From: an uncultured bacterium
Lineage (GTDB): Bacteria > Cyanobacteriota > Vampirovibrionia > Gastranaerophilales > Gastranaerophilaceae
NCBI GenBank assembly: GCA_902763805.1
Contig: CACWTN010000001.1
Span: 257,069-321,068, forward strand
Length of the DNA: 64,000 bases
Direction of reading: 5' to 3'
Program-made: the position numbers and the translations under genes
Part shown: positions 17,959 through 26,533 of the stretch, in pieces
Position numbering within the stretch: the first letter of the stretch is position 1
Layout: each line of letters opens with the position of its first letter
Notes under the pieces: model-generated
The model's database searches: none
What the model was told of the DNA's origin: nothing
The model's input: the letters and a program-made list of their open reading frames with translations, nothing else

Positions 17959-18915
17959 TTATCCCTCTAAAAATCTGCCCATTTTTCTGAACTTGTCGTA
18001 TCTCTGAACCCTGAGTTCTTCAGCAGACATTTTCGATAAATTGTCCAAAGCTTTTTCAATAGCTTTTTTCATAGACAAAGCTGTTTCCTGATGGTCAGTA
18101 TGCGCACCGCCAAGCGGTTCAGGAATTTCTTCATCTATAATACCGAGTTCAAGCAAATCTTTTGATGTAATTTTAAGTGCTTCAGCCGCATCAGCAAATT
18201 TTGCCGAATCTCTCCAGAGAATTGATGCACAACCTTCAGGTGAAATAACTGTGTAATAAGCATGTTCCAGCATCATAACAGTGTTTGCAACAGCCAATCC
18301 CAAAGCACCGCCGCTGCAGCCTTCACCTGTAATAATTGCAATAATCGGAACAGAAAGTTTTGACATTTCTCTGAGGTTCATTGCAATTGCCGCACCCTGA
18401 CCCGTTTCTTCGGCTTTGATACCCGGATATGCCCCCGGAGTATCTATTATCGTAATGATAGGCATTTTAAACTTGTTTGCGTGCTTAAACAAACGGAGAG
18501 CCTTTCTGTAACCCTGAGGCTGAGGCATACCAAAGTTATATTCAAGATTTTCCTTTGTGCTTTTGCCTTTCTGAATACCTATTATCATAACAGGTTTTCC
18601 GTTAAACTTAGCAATACCGCCGATTATGGCTCTGTCATCCATCCCCTCTCTGTCACCGTGAAGTTCGATAAAATCTTCACACATCAGATTGACGTAATCC
18701 AAAAATTTTGGTCTTTCGGGATGTCTTGATATTTGTAATTTCTGTGAAGGTTTCAATGTTGAATACAACTCCTTTTTCTTGTCTTCCGCTTGTTTTTCAA
18801 ATGATTCTATCTGTTCCTGTAAATCCAATCCTGATTTTTCACTTAATAGTCTTAGTTCTTCTATTTTGTTTTGTATATCTATAATCGGTTTTTCAAAATC
18901 TAATACTGTTGCCAT
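17959..18915 (-). CDS. accA: Acetyl-CoA carboxylase carboxyltransferase subunit alpha
   Basis: Alpha subunit of the carboxyltransferase that makes malonyl-CoA for fatty-acid synthesis. 318 residues. The N-terminal coiled coil (IDIQNKIEELRLLSEKSG) is followed by the crotonase-like core with GDREGMDDRAIIGGIAKF, IDTPGAYPGIKAEETGQGAAIA and GEGCSGGALGLAVANTVMMLEHAYYTVISPEGCASILW. It follows accD on the same strand; the two subunits form an alpha2beta2 complex. Confidence 0.98.
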   Translation of the reverse strand: MATVLDFEKPIIDIQNKIEELRLLSEKSGLDLQEQIESFEKQAEDKKKELYSTLKPSQKLQISRHPERPKFLDYVNLMCEDFIELHGDREGMDDRAIIGGIAKFNGKPVMIIGIQKGKSTKENLEYNFGMPQPQGYRKALRLFKHANKFKMPIITIIDTPGAYPGIKAEETGQGAAIAMNLREMSKLSVPIIAIITGEGCSGGALGLAVANTVMMLEHAYYTVISPEGCASILWRDSAKFADAAEALKITSKDLLELGIIDEEIPEPLGGAHTDHQETALSMKKAIEKALDNLSKMSAEELRVQRYDKFRKMGRFLEG

Positions 18916-18951
18916 TTGTCTCCTGCCTTTTGGTTGGGTTTTGTAAATCCC

Positions 18952-19818
18952 CTATGCCTCATGCATTTCTAATATATTTGCCAGTGTTTTTCTTAAGTTC
19001 TTTCTCTTTGAAACTATATCAACCTGACCGTACTTGAGCAAATATTCCGCTGTCTGGAAGTCTTCAGGAAGTTTTTGTCTTATAGTTTGTTCAATAACCC
19101 TTCTTCCTGCAAACCCTATTCTTGCACCCTGTTCGGCAATAATAATATCGCCCAGAGTACCGAAACTTGCGGTAATACCGCCGAATGTCGGCTCTGTAAG
19201 AAGGTTAATGTACAAAATACCTGCTTCATCAAGTTTTCCTGCAGCACAAGAAGTTTTTGCCATCTGCATAAGAGATAATGCGCTTTCCTGCATTCTTGCT
19301 CCGCCTGATGATGTAACAGCAAGCATCGGAATTTTAAGTTCAAGAGCTTTTTCCATCATTCTTGTAACTTTTTCTCCGACAACACTGCCCATTGAACCGC
19401 CCATAAACTCAAAATCCATAACTGCAATAGCTATTTTGTGTCCGCAGATTTCTCCTGTACCTGTTATAACCGCATCATTAAGCCCTGTTTTTGTCTGAGC
19501 TTTTTTCAGCCTGTCTGCGTATGATTCCGAATCAAAGAACCCGAGCGGGTCAGTCGGTTTTATATCTTTAAATAATTCTTCAAAAGAATCTTCGTCAAGA
19601 AGTTGTTTAATTCTTTTTCTTGCACTTATTTTATAATGATAGTCACAATGCGGACATACCATCATATTGTCTTCCAAATCTGTTTTAAGAAGCTGGGTTT
19701 CACAATGAACGCATTTTGTCCAAAGCTCCGGAGCATCGTTTTCTACACCCTTAATTTCTTTAGCTCTGCGCTCAATTTGAGCCTCTTTTCTTTTTTCAAA
19801 CCACTCTTGAATACTCAT
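18952..19818 (-). CDS. accD: Acetyl-CoA carboxylase carboxyltransferase subunit beta
   Basis: Beta subunit of the carboxyltransferase, 288 residues. The N-terminal zinc ribbon is CVHCETQLLKTDLEDNMMVCPHCDYHY (four Cys, residues about 36-59). The core includes GTGEICGHKIAIAVMDFEFMGGSMGSVVGEK, SSGGARMQESALSLMQMAK and PTFGGITASFGTLGDIIIAEQGARIGFAGRRVIEQT. The accD-accA-lipA order couples fatty-acid and lipoate synthesis. Confidence 0.98.
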   Translation of the reverse strand: MSIQEWFEKRKEAQIERRAKEIKGVENDAPELWTKCVHCETQLLKTDLEDNMMVCPHCDYHYKISARKRIKQLLDEDSFEELFKDIKPTDPLGFFDSESYADRLKKAQTKTGLNDAVITGTGEICGHKIAIAVMDFEFMGGSMGSVVGEKVTRMMEKALELKIPMLAVTSSGGARMQESALSLMQMAKTSCAAGKLDEAGILYINLLTEPTFGGITASFGTLGDIIIAEQGARIGFAGRRVIEQTIRQKLPEDFQTAEYLLKYGQVDIVSKRKNLRKTLANILEMHEA

Positions 19819-19999
19819 ATATATTTAATCAGCTTAACGCTGTCCTTTTCTTAGTTCTACTGCGATTGAGATAATACATTTACCCCTGCACTTTAACATT
19901 CTACACCAAACATATAAAAATAACCTTTGTCGTTACATTTTGTAAAAAATAAGGAATGAAACATGTCAATTTCTGAAGTTTAATTGTTTTTATATAAAT

Positions 20000-20638
20000 A
20001 TGAGGATAGACGATATTTTTACACTGAAAAATTATGACGTTATGCCATTCGTTTCTGATTTTAAGATTAAAGCAGAAACCGAATTGCCTGTTTTTTCAGT
20101 CCCTGATGAAGTAGAGGGCGATTTTGATACGTTTGAACCCGTAATTACACCTCAGGGAGTGAAAGATAAAGCCTTTTTAAAATATGCACCCGACCCGAAT
20201 ATTAAAATTGCGGGAGAAAACAAAAAAGCCGGAATCATTGTAGATATAAAATCAAATGTTTTATACAGATACGATAAAGACGGAAATCCGATAAATGCAT
20301 ACCTTATTGCAAGCGGAAAGAAAAGCACTCCGACAGACAGAGGGGTCAGAATAGTTACACATACAGAAAAATCTCCATACAGAAGTGCTATAGGTACTAA
20401 AAGAAAAAGAAATCCTGAAAATTACGGACCTTTTGCTATAATTTTAAAAAAGATTGATACCAAAACCGGGAATCAATCTAACACAGGTGAATTTATTCAC
20501 GGTTGCAAAAAATACGAAGATACTTTTGAATCAGACCCGGGCAGATATGTATCAGGCGGCTGTATGAGAATGGATAACAGTGTAATCGAAAAACTTGCAC
20601 TAAATGTTAAAAAGGGCGAGATTGTTATTATTAAGTAA
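20000..20638 (+). CDS. L,D-transpeptidase (YkuD domain)
   Basis: 212 residues. The YkuD domain (residues about 75-212) begins GIIVDIKSNVLYRY and has the catalytic HG...S.GC.R pattern as EFIHGCKK and then YVSGGCMRMDN. L,D-transpeptidases cross-link peptidoglycan or attach proteins to it in the periplasm. The N-terminal 70 residues have no signal peptide or membrane helix, which is odd for an enzyme acting outside the cytoplasm. The upstream sequence offers no in-frame extension with a signal. The ATG lies in an AT-rich run without a clear ribosome-binding site. Confidence 0.85.
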   Translation: MRIDDIFTLKNYDVMPFVSDFKIKAETELPVFSVPDEVEGDFDTFEPVITPQGVKDKAFLKYAPDPNIKIAGENKKAGIIVDIKSNVLYRYDKDGNPINAYLIASGKKSTPTDRGVRIVTHTEKSPYRSAIGTKRKRNPENYGPFAIILKKIDTKTGNQSNTGEFIHGCKKYEDTFESDPGRYVSGGCMRMDNSVIEKLALNVKKGEIVIIK

Positions 20639-20643
20639 TATTG

Positions 20644-20656
20644 TATAATATAAATC
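20644..20656 (+). promoter_or_regulatory. Leaderless-type -10 box of rluD
   Basis: TATAAT at 20644-20649 is followed by 7 bases and then the ATG at 20657. TTGTTA at 20623-20628 can serve as -35 at 15-bp spacing, which is short. It overlaps the end of the L,D-transpeptidase gene. Confidence 0.5.
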
Positions 20657-21556
20657 ATGAAAATTGTTATTGATGATTTATGCGAAGAAAAACGACTTGA
20701 TGCTTATCTTGCAGAGTATCTGCAGGATTTTTCACGCTCAAAACTTGCTAATGAAATCAAAAAAGGGTCTGTTTTGGTTAACTCCAAAACCTCAAAACCG
20801 TCTTACACAATAAAAAGCGGTGATGTTATCGAACTGAATATTCAGGATACGGTTTTAAAAATTGAACCCGAAAATATTCCGCTTGATATAGTATATGAAG
20901 ACGAAAATATGGCTGTCATAAATAAACCGTCAGGAATGCTCACTCACCCGACAACAACGGAAACAAGCGGAACTCTCGTTAATGCTCTTTTATATAAATT
21001 TGGTAATAATTTATCCGATATAAACGGTGAGTTCAGACGCGGAATCATCCACCGGCTTGACCGAAATACTTCAGGACTTTTAATGGTTGCTAAAAACAAC
21101 AAATCTCATGAATATTTGACTGAAAAAATGAAAAATCACGAGATTTCAAAAAAATATCTTGCAGTAGTTAAAGGTGTTATTGATGAAGATGAGTTTGTGA
21201 TAAATAAACCCATAGGCAGAAACCCGAATAAACCCGAAAAAATGGGAGTTTTTGATAACGGAAAAGAAAGTATTTCAGAAGTCGAAGTTCTTAAACGGTT
21301 TAAAGATGCAACGCTTATTGAAGTACATCTTATAACAGGAAGAACACATCAAATCAGAGTTCATCTGTCATCCATCGGGCATCCCGTATATAATGATACC
21401 CTTTACGGCTTCGGCAAAATGAAAATCAAAACGGAAGAACAGGTTTTGCAGTCTTATAAACTTTCATTCCCAAAGCCGTTTAACGGTGAAACATTGTCTT
21501 TTGAAATCGAACCCGATGAAAAAGTAAAAAAAGTGCTGTCGTTTTTGGGAAAATAA
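20657..21556 (+). CDS. RluD-family 23S rRNA pseudouridine synthase
   Basis: 299 residues. The N-terminal S4 RNA-binding domain (residues about 10-70, RLDAYLAEYLQDFSRSKLANEIKKGSVLVNSK) precedes the catalytic domain with HRLDRNTSGLLMVAKN, whose Asp is the nucleophile, and RTHQIRVHLSSIGHPVYND. This matches RluA/RluD pseudouridine synthases; RluD in the usual sense modifies helix 69 of 23S rRNA, but the exact target cannot be read from the sequence. Confidence 0.93.
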   Translation: MKIVIDDLCEEKRLDAYLAEYLQDFSRSKLANEIKKGSVLVNSKTSKPSYTIKSGDVIELNIQDTVLKIEPENIPLDIVYEDENMAVINKPSGMLTHPTTTETSGTLVNALLYKFGNNLSDINGEFRRGIIHRLDRNTSGLLMVAKNNKSHEYLTEKMKNHEISKKYLAVVKGVIDEDEFVINKPIGRNPNKPEKMGVFDNGKESISEVEVLKRFKDATLIEVHLITGRTHQIRVHLSSIGHPVYNDTLYGFGKMKIKTEEQVLQSYKLSFPKPFNGETLSFEIEPDEKVKKVLSFLGK

Positions 21557-21560
21557 ATCT

Positions 21561-21788
21561 CTAATTTAAAAATTCCCAATCGTTACCCATTTTCATAATA
21601 TTTAAACGCAGGCGGTATGATAACTTTGATAACAAAACTACCAAATTCGGCAAATCTGTCGGTTTTAAATTGTCATCTCCGTTTTCTATAAATTCCTGAA
21701 TTATTCTTGATAAACAATCAACATAAACACTGTAAAATGTTATTTTCTTAATATGCATTTCCATTGCTTGTATCTTTTTTATATTCAT
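21561..21788 (-). CDS. Hypothetical 75-aa helical protein
   Basis: Not recognised. Mostly helical, without Cys or membrane segments. AAAGGAG lies upstream of its ATG, so it is probably real. It is convergent with rluD, 4 bases away, and diverges from the small HTH protein; the two may share the AT-rich 21789-21918 control region. Confidence 0.6.
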   Translation of the reverse strand: MNIKKIQAMEMHIKKITFYSVYVDCLSRIIQEFIENGDDNLKPTDLPNLVVLLSKLSYRLRLNIMKMGNDWEFLN

Positions 21789-21905
21789 ATAAACTCCTTT
21801 GTAAAGATTTATTACTTTATAATCAATTCTATTGTTGATTAATTAATTATATAATTAATGGTTTTATTATAAATCTATTTATTAGTCAAGTTATCAACTG
21901 ATTAG

Positions 21906-21918
21906 TATAATTATTAAT
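21906..21918 (+). promoter_or_regulatory. Leaderless-type -10 box of the 71-aa HTH gene
   Basis: TATAAT at 21906-21911 is 7 bases before the ATG at 21919. The -35 candidate TAGTCA at 21883-21888 has 17-bp spacing. Confidence 0.5.
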
Positions 21919-22134
21919 ATGAGTATAAAAGTCAGAGAACAAATAAAATCATTGCTCGGAGCAAAAGGTGTAACTATGAAAGAAGTTGCACAAATGCTTG
22001 CTGATAAAACATCAAAAAATTATTCGTTAGCAAATTTATCATCAAAATTAAAACGGGGAACTTTGACATACAATGAAGTTTTGATGATAATAGATTTCTT
22101 AGGTTATGATATAGAATTTAAAGAAAAATTATAA
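21919..22134 (+). CDS. Small helix-turn-helix protein, 71 aa
   Basis: An XRE-like HTH: VREQIKSLLGAKGVTMKEVAQMLADKTSKNYSLANLSSKLKRGTLTYNEVLMIIDFLGYDIEF, in which the first helix pair and the recognition-like helix SLANLSSKLKRGTL can be seen. Similar small proteins are frequent singletons in gut bacteria. It probably binds DNA; its target is unknown, possibly the adjacent divergent hypothetical gene. Confidence 0.75.
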   Translation: MSIKVREQIKSLLGAKGVTMKEVAQMLADKTSKNYSLANLSSKLKRGTLTYNEVLMIIDFLGYDIEFKEKL

Positions 22135-22171
22135 ATTTTATCCTAATATTTACTTAACCCTTCACCCCTGA

Positions 22172-22183
22172 TATAATCAAGGT
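22172..22183 (+). promoter_or_regulatory. Leaderless-type promoter of mazG
   Basis: TTTACT at 22149-22154, a 17-bp spacer, TATAAT at 22172-22177, then CAAGGT and ATG at 22184. The layout is the same as for the HxlR and TPR genes at 4.4 kb. Confidence 0.7.
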
Positions 22184-22960
22184 ATGAAGTATCCGAATTT
22201 AGAAAAACTTGTAGATATTATAGCGATTTTGAGGAGTGAAAACGGCTGTCCGTGGGACAGGGAACAAACCCATAAAACCCTCAGGCCGAATATGCTGGAG
22301 GAAGCTTATGAAGCCGTTGATGCAATAGATGACGGTGATATTGCCAACCTGAGAGAAGAACTCGGTGATGTTCTTTTACAGGTTGTTCTTCACGCACAAA
22401 TCGCAAAAGACAACAATGAATTTGATATTGAAGACGTTGCAAAAGAACTTTCCGACAAACTTATTCACCGCCATCCGCACGTTTTCGGAAATGCTCATGT
22501 TGATTCCGCAAACGATGTTGTTGTTAACTGGGATAAATTAAAACAGGAAGAAAAAACCTACAGAAAATCAATTTTAGACGGGATTTCAAAATCCCAATCA
22601 GCTTTAATGTCGGCACAAAAAATAAGCAAAAAAGTTGTTAAAGTCGGGTTTGAGTGGGAAAATGTTGAAAGCCTGAAAGACTGCATAAAATCCGAGTACA
22701 AAGAGTTTGAGGAAGCGGTTGAAAGCGGTGATAAAGACAGAATGGAAGATGAAATGGGCGATATTTTCTTTGCAACGGTAAATCTTGCCCGCTGGTATAA
22801 AATTGATGCCGAACAGGCACTTTTAAGCGCAAATAAAAAATTTACAAAACGGTTTAAAAAAATGGAAGAACTGAAAACTAAGCCGTTTGAAGATTACTCT
22901 TTTGAGGAGTTCAACGATTTGTGGAAACAGGCTAAAATTGAATTGGAAAAAGGAAATTAA
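22184..22960 (+). CDS. mazG: Nucleoside triphosphate pyrophosphohydrolase MazG
   Basis: MazG hydrolyses NTPs and dNTPs to monophosphates plus pyrophosphate, cleaning the pool and affecting ppGpp. 258 residues with two MazG domains. The first has CPWDREQTHKTLRPNMLEEAYEAVDAI and LREELGDVLLQVVLHAQIA with the ExxE...ExxD metal ligands; the second has EYKEFEEAVESGDKDRMEDEMGDIFFATVNLA. A parvulin gene follows 3 bases later. Confidence 0.95.
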   Translation: MKYPNLEKLVDIIAILRSENGCPWDREQTHKTLRPNMLEEAYEAVDAIDDGDIANLREELGDVLLQVVLHAQIAKDNNEFDIEDVAKELSDKLIHRHPHVFGNAHVDSANDVVVNWDKLKQEEKTYRKSILDGISKSQSALMSAQKISKKVVKVGFEWENVESLKDCIKSEYKEFEEAVESGDKDRMEDEMGDIFFATVNLARWYKIDAEQALLSANKKFTKRFKKMEELKTKPFEDYSFEEFNDLWKQAKIELEKGN

Positions 22961-22962
22961 CA

Positions 22963-23325
22963 ATGAAAAAATTTATATGGTTAATATTTTTGTCACTTAT
23001 AATTGCAATCCCTGTAAAAGCGTACATGGGAAGCAGTTTTGAAGAACCTATTAATGTATGTGCAAGCCACATACTTGTTCCCGATGAAATTACCGCGGAA
23101 AGACTTAAACTTGAAATCAAGAATTACGAAGATTTTCAACAGCTTGCCCAAATTTATTCACAATGTCCGTCAGGAAGAAAAGGCGGATATTTGGGGTGTT
23201 TCGGCAAGGGACAAATGGTAAAAGAATTTGAAAAAGCTGCGTGGAGTGCAAATACAAATGAAGTTATCGGACCTGTTAAAACACAGTTCGGATATCATTT
23301 GATTTGGGTTAACAGAAAATACTGA
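22963..23325 (+). CDS. Exported parvulin-type peptidyl-prolyl isomerase
   Basis: 120 residues. The signal peptide MKKFIWLIFLSLIIAIPVKA is followed by a rotamase domain: ASHILV at its start, then FQQLAQIYSQCPSGRKGGYLGCFGKGQMVKEFEKAAW and TQFGYHLIWV at the end. It probably acts on proteins outside the cytoplasm. Translation follows mazG directly. It ends in TGA and is 9 bases from the next gene. Confidence 0.93.
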   Translation: MKKFIWLIFLSLIIAIPVKAYMGSSFEEPINVCASHILVPDEITAERLKLEIKNYEDFQQLAQIYSQCPSGRKGGYLGCFGKGQMVKEFEKAAWSANTNEVIGPVKTQFGYHLIWVNRKY

Positions 23326-23334
23326 TTAAAATAA

Positions 23335-24228
23335 ATGAAAAATAAACTGACAGCAAATTTGGCATTGTTTATGACGGCACTTATATGGGGGCTTTCTTTT
23401 GTTGCCCAGAGAGCGGGGATGGAATACATTGAACCGTTCACGTTTAATATGGTAAGAAGTTTTTTGGGCGGATTAAGTTTAATTCCTGTTATTTTGTGGG
23501 TAAAGGCATCCGTTCCCGATACAAGAACAGAAAGAAGAAGACACGCACAGCACATAAATCTTGTACGTGCCGGTATAGCCTGCGGAGTTGTTTTATTTCT
23601 TGCTATGTCAGTTCAGCAGTACTGCATGTTATTCGTAGGTGCAGGAAAAGCCGGTTTTATTACTGCACTATACATTGTTTTTGTTCCGATTATATCGATT
23701 TTGCTTGGTGACAGACTGAAAAAAGAAATAATTATCAGTGTAATACTTGCTGTTACTGGTTTATATCTTCTTTGTTACAAGGCAAACACAGGGTTTGATA
23801 TATGGGATTTGTTAATATTATTAAGCGCCTTTTTCTATGCTGTACATATTATGCTTGTCAACTATTATTCAAGGATGGTTAATCCGGTAAAAGCATCCTG
23901 TTTTCAGTTTTTTGTTGTCGGACTGTTATCCATAATACTTGTTTCTTTGTTTGAAACACCAAATGTTAACGCTATAATAGCGTGCAAAATTCCGATTTTG
24001 TACGCAGGTATTTTAACCTGCGGAGTTGCATATACTCTGCAGATTTACGGTCAAAAATATACACTTCCTGTTCTGGCATCCCTGATTTTTGCACTTGAAG
24101 CAGTATTTGCCGTAATCGGAGGAGTGCTTATTCTTGGTGAAACTCTCAGTTTAAAAGAGTTTATGGGATGTATTTTTATGATATCAGGAGTTATTTTGTC
24201 AAATTTACATTCGGACAAACGAAAATAA
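23335..24228 (+). CDS. DMT-superfamily (EamA) transporter
   Basis: 297 residues with about ten membrane spans and two EamA repeats, starting LTANLALFMTALIWGLSFVAQRAGMEYIEPFTFNMVR and ending SLIFALEAVFAVIGGVLILGETLSLKEFMGCIFMISGVIL. These carriers export metabolites such as amino acids; the substrate is unknown. It is downstream of the mazG-parvulin pair on the same strand. Confidence 0.92.
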   Translation: MKNKLTANLALFMTALIWGLSFVAQRAGMEYIEPFTFNMVRSFLGGLSLIPVILWVKASVPDTRTERRRHAQHINLVRAGIACGVVLFLAMSVQQYCMLFVGAGKAGFITALYIVFVPIISILLGDRLKKEIIISVILAVTGLYLLCYKANTGFDIWDLLILLSAFFYAVHIMLVNYYSRMVNPVKASCFQFFVVGLLSIILVSLFETPNVNAIIACKIPILYAGILTCGVAYTLQIYGQKYTLPVLASLIFALEAVFAVIGGVLILGETLSLKEFMGCIFMISGVILSNLHSDKRK

Positions 24229-24262
24229 TTTATTGTTTTTCTAATGTAAAAGAATGATTTTA

Positions 24263-24292
24263 TTGGCAAAATAAATAAATTATTGTTATAAT
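24263..24292 (+). promoter_or_regulatory. Promoter of the fliL-fliM-fliN unit
   Basis: TTGGCA at 24263-24268, an 18-bp spacer and TATAAT at 24287-24292, which is a sigma-70-type promoter. A 35-base leader with GGGGAAAAG follows, then fliL. Confidence 0.65.
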
Positions 24293-24327
24293 AGGATTGG
24301 ATATTAATATTTATTGGGGAAAAGAAG

Positions 24328-24927
24328 ATGGCTGATAATAATCAAATTGGAAGTGACAGCAAGCAGGAAATGACTAAATTTCTTATAATGATGATAGCAT
24401 CAGTAGTCATAATGCTTATAGTTTCAATAGTTATAAACTATGTAGTAGTAGAAAATATTATTACTCAAAAACTCAGCAATCTTCAGATAAATTCTGAAGA
24501 AGTCGCTGATGATGAAGGTGACAGTGATGAAGTTCAAAAAGGCATAATAGTTGACCTTGGTGATTTCATTCTGAACCTTTGTGATGAAAATGCAAAGAAA
24601 TTCTTAAAAGTTAACGTTGCAATAGAAGTAAGCAAAAAAGATACCGATTTTCCGAAAGAAGAACCTGCTAAAGGCGGCGGACACGGACACGGTGAAGCGG
24701 CACCTGCTGCAGATCCTTTAGCAGCAATTCAGGCAGAAATGAATCAGTATAAACCTGCTATAAGGGATGCTGTTATAACTAATCTTTCAAGCAAGACTTC
24801 TGCTGAGCTTTCAACAGCTGCAGGAAAAGAACTTGCTAAAGAACAGATTACAAATGATGTTAACTCAATACTTGGCGGAGAAAGAGAAGTTTTAAGAGTA
24901 AGCTTCGGACAATTCATTATTCAATAG
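24328..24927 (+). CDS. fliL: Flagellar basal-body protein FliL
   Basis: 199 residues. One N-terminal membrane helix (residues about 17-42, FLIMMIASVVIMLIVSIVINYVVVE) is followed by a periplasmic domain with VDLGDFILNLCDENAKKFLKVNVAIEVS, the FliL core, and a C-terminal LGGEREVLRVSFGQFIIQ. A His/Gly-rich insert (GGGHGHGEAAPAADP) sits in the middle. FliL surrounds the stator and affects motor torque. fliM follows 6 bases later. Confidence 0.92.
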   Translation: MADNNQIGSDSKQEMTKFLIMMIASVVIMLIVSIVINYVVVENIITQKLSNLQINSEEVADDEGDSDEVQKGIIVDLGDFILNLCDENAKKFLKVNVAIEVSKKDTDFPKEEPAKGGGHGHGEAAPAADPLAAIQAEMNQYKPAIRDAVITNLSSKTSAELSTAAGKELAKEQITNDVNSILGGEREVLRVSFGQFIIQ

Positions 24928-24933
24928 GGTAAG

Positions 24934-25920
24934 ATGGCAAACAATAACAGTTTAGACAGTATAACAGAAAAAGAAAATCTGGAAAATTTTGAAGACGAAT
25001 CTGATGAACATAAAAGTTATAAACTTTACAACTTCAGACGTCCTGATAAGTTTTCAAAAGATAATTTAAGAGCCTTAAGAGATATTCACAGAGAATTTTC
25101 TAAGGCTATATCTCTTATCCTGAGCGGTTATCTGCGTATGAGAGTTGAGATAGAAATAGTTTCTGTTGACCAGCTGACTTACGAAGAATTTGTTCGTTCA
25201 ATGCCTTCTCCTATAAGTGTCGGTGTATTTGAGTTTGAACCTTTGTCAGGTCAGATTCTTTTAGGTATAAGTTTTGAAGTTATATCCTGTATTGTTAACA
25301 GAATGCTTGGAGGTGTCGGTTCTATAGACCCTCAGTCAAGAGAGTTAACCGATATAGAAAAAGCTTTGGCAAAGAAAGTTATCAATATTATTATTAAATC
25401 ACTTGAAGATTCATGGAATACCATAGTTCCTGTTACGGGAAAATTTATCAGTCTGGATGATAATTATCAATCCATTCAGGTTGCAACTGCAGGTGAAATC
25501 GTTGCGTTACTGACATTTGAAGTTCAGATATCAGGAAAACATTTCGGATTATTCAGTATATGTTTCCCATATCCTGTTCTGGAAACTGTTTTGACACATT
25601 TAAGCACTCAGCACATTTTCCAGACAAAAGGTCTTGTTGCAACAAATGACGAACGTATGAAAATGATATCAAAATTGAATTTATCACTTGCGGATGTGAG
25701 AGTTCAGTTTGGTACCTGTAACATCACACTGGACGACTTTATGCAGTTGTCAGAGGGTGATATCATTAAGCTCGATAACAAGATTCAGGATGATTTAATC
25801 GTAAAGGTTAACGGTGAAAAGAAGTTTTTTGCACGACCCGGAACATTAAAAAATCAGGTTTGTGTTAAAATAACGGATGTATATGATGAAATGCACGAAG
25901 TATTGAGAAATTATTTTTAG
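24934..25920 (+). CDS. fliM: Flagellar motor switch protein FliM
   Basis: 328 residues. The C-ring protein that takes the CheY-P signal. The middle CheC-like domain starts about residue 45 (LRALRDIHREFSKAISLILSGYLRMRVEIEIVSVDQLTYEEFVRSMPSPISVGVFEF) with GQILLGISFEVISCIVNRMLGG. The C-terminal SpoA domain has LSEGDIIKLDNKI and VNGEKKFFARPGTLKNQVCVKI. The N-terminus carries an acidic segment instead of a clear LSQxEID CheY-binding motif. Confidence 0.95.
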   Translation: MANNNSLDSITEKENLENFEDESDEHKSYKLYNFRRPDKFSKDNLRALRDIHREFSKAISLILSGYLRMRVEIEIVSVDQLTYEEFVRSMPSPISVGVFEFEPLSGQILLGISFEVISCIVNRMLGGVGSIDPQSRELTDIEKALAKKVINIIIKSLEDSWNTIVPVTGKFISLDDNYQSIQVATAGEIVALLTFEVQISGKHFGLFSICFPYPVLETVLTHLSTQHIFQTKGLVATNDERMKMISKLNLSLADVRVQFGTCNITLDDFMQLSEGDIIKLDNKIQDDLIVKVNGEKKFFARPGTLKNQVCVKITDVYDEMHEVLRNYF

Positions 25921-25932
25921 AGAGGTCTTTCT

Positions 25933-26466
25933 ATGTTTGATGATGATGACGATATAAATGAAGAATCAGGATTAGGTGAAGAAAATACAGCTGATGAAGA
26001 CGCTTCAGGCGAAAGTACTGAAGAAGTATCTCAGCCGGCAAGTCCTGCTGAATTTGAAAATTTCAATAATGAAAAACCTGCTGAAGAAGAAGAAAAAGAA
26101 GAAGAAAAACCGGATCCTAATACGGTAACCGTTCAGCCTGTTCAGTTTGCGTCATTTGAAGACTTAGATCAGGTTCAGGGACCTCAGAACCAAAACTTAA
26201 ATATACTTCTTGATGTAAAACTCCAGTTATCTGTAGAACTCGGTAAAGCCGAACTTCCGATTAAAAAAGTACTGGAACTTACAAAGGGTTCTATTGTATC
26301 ACTTAATAAAGCTGCAGGTGAACCTGTTGAACTTTATGCAAACGGAAAACTTATTGCATACGGTGAAGTTGTAGTTATTGAAGATAACTTTGGTTTAAGA
26401 ATTACTCATATTACAGACCCTGTAAAACGTCTTAACACAATTAACGGCGCTGCAAGAGAAGACTAG
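25933..26466 (+). CDS. fliN: Flagellar motor switch protein FliN
   Basis: 177 residues. The C-terminal SpoA domain (about 95-170) reads LLDVKLQLSVELGKAELPIKKVLELTKGSIVSLNKAAGEPVELYANGKLIAYGEVVVIEDNFGLRI, the FliN consensus. The first 90 residues are an acidic, probably disordered extension, longer than in most FliN proteins. Third gene of fliL-fliM-fliN. Confidence 0.95.
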   Translation: MFDDDDDINEESGLGEENTADEDASGESTEEVSQPASPAEFENFNNEKPAEEEEKEEEKPDPNTVTVQPVQFASFEDLDQVQGPQNQNLNILLDVKLQLSVELGKAELPIKKVLELTKGSIVSLNKAAGEPVELYANGKLIAYGEVVVIEDNFGLRITHITDPVKRLNTINGAARED

Positions 26467-26470
26467 TATT

Positions 26471-26528
26471 CGGTAAATATATTCTTATAGATTTAACAAG
26501 ACTTGTTGATAAATCCAGGATATTACCG
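26471..26528. terminator. Nested hairpin after fliN
   Basis: CGGTAAATAT (26471-26480) pairs with ATATTACCG (26520-26528) with one bulge, and inside it ATTTAACAAG pairs with TTGTTGATAAAT. It lies between convergent genes and may terminate transcription from one or both sides; the T-run is weak. Confidence 0.4.
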
Positions 26529-26533
26529 AGATT

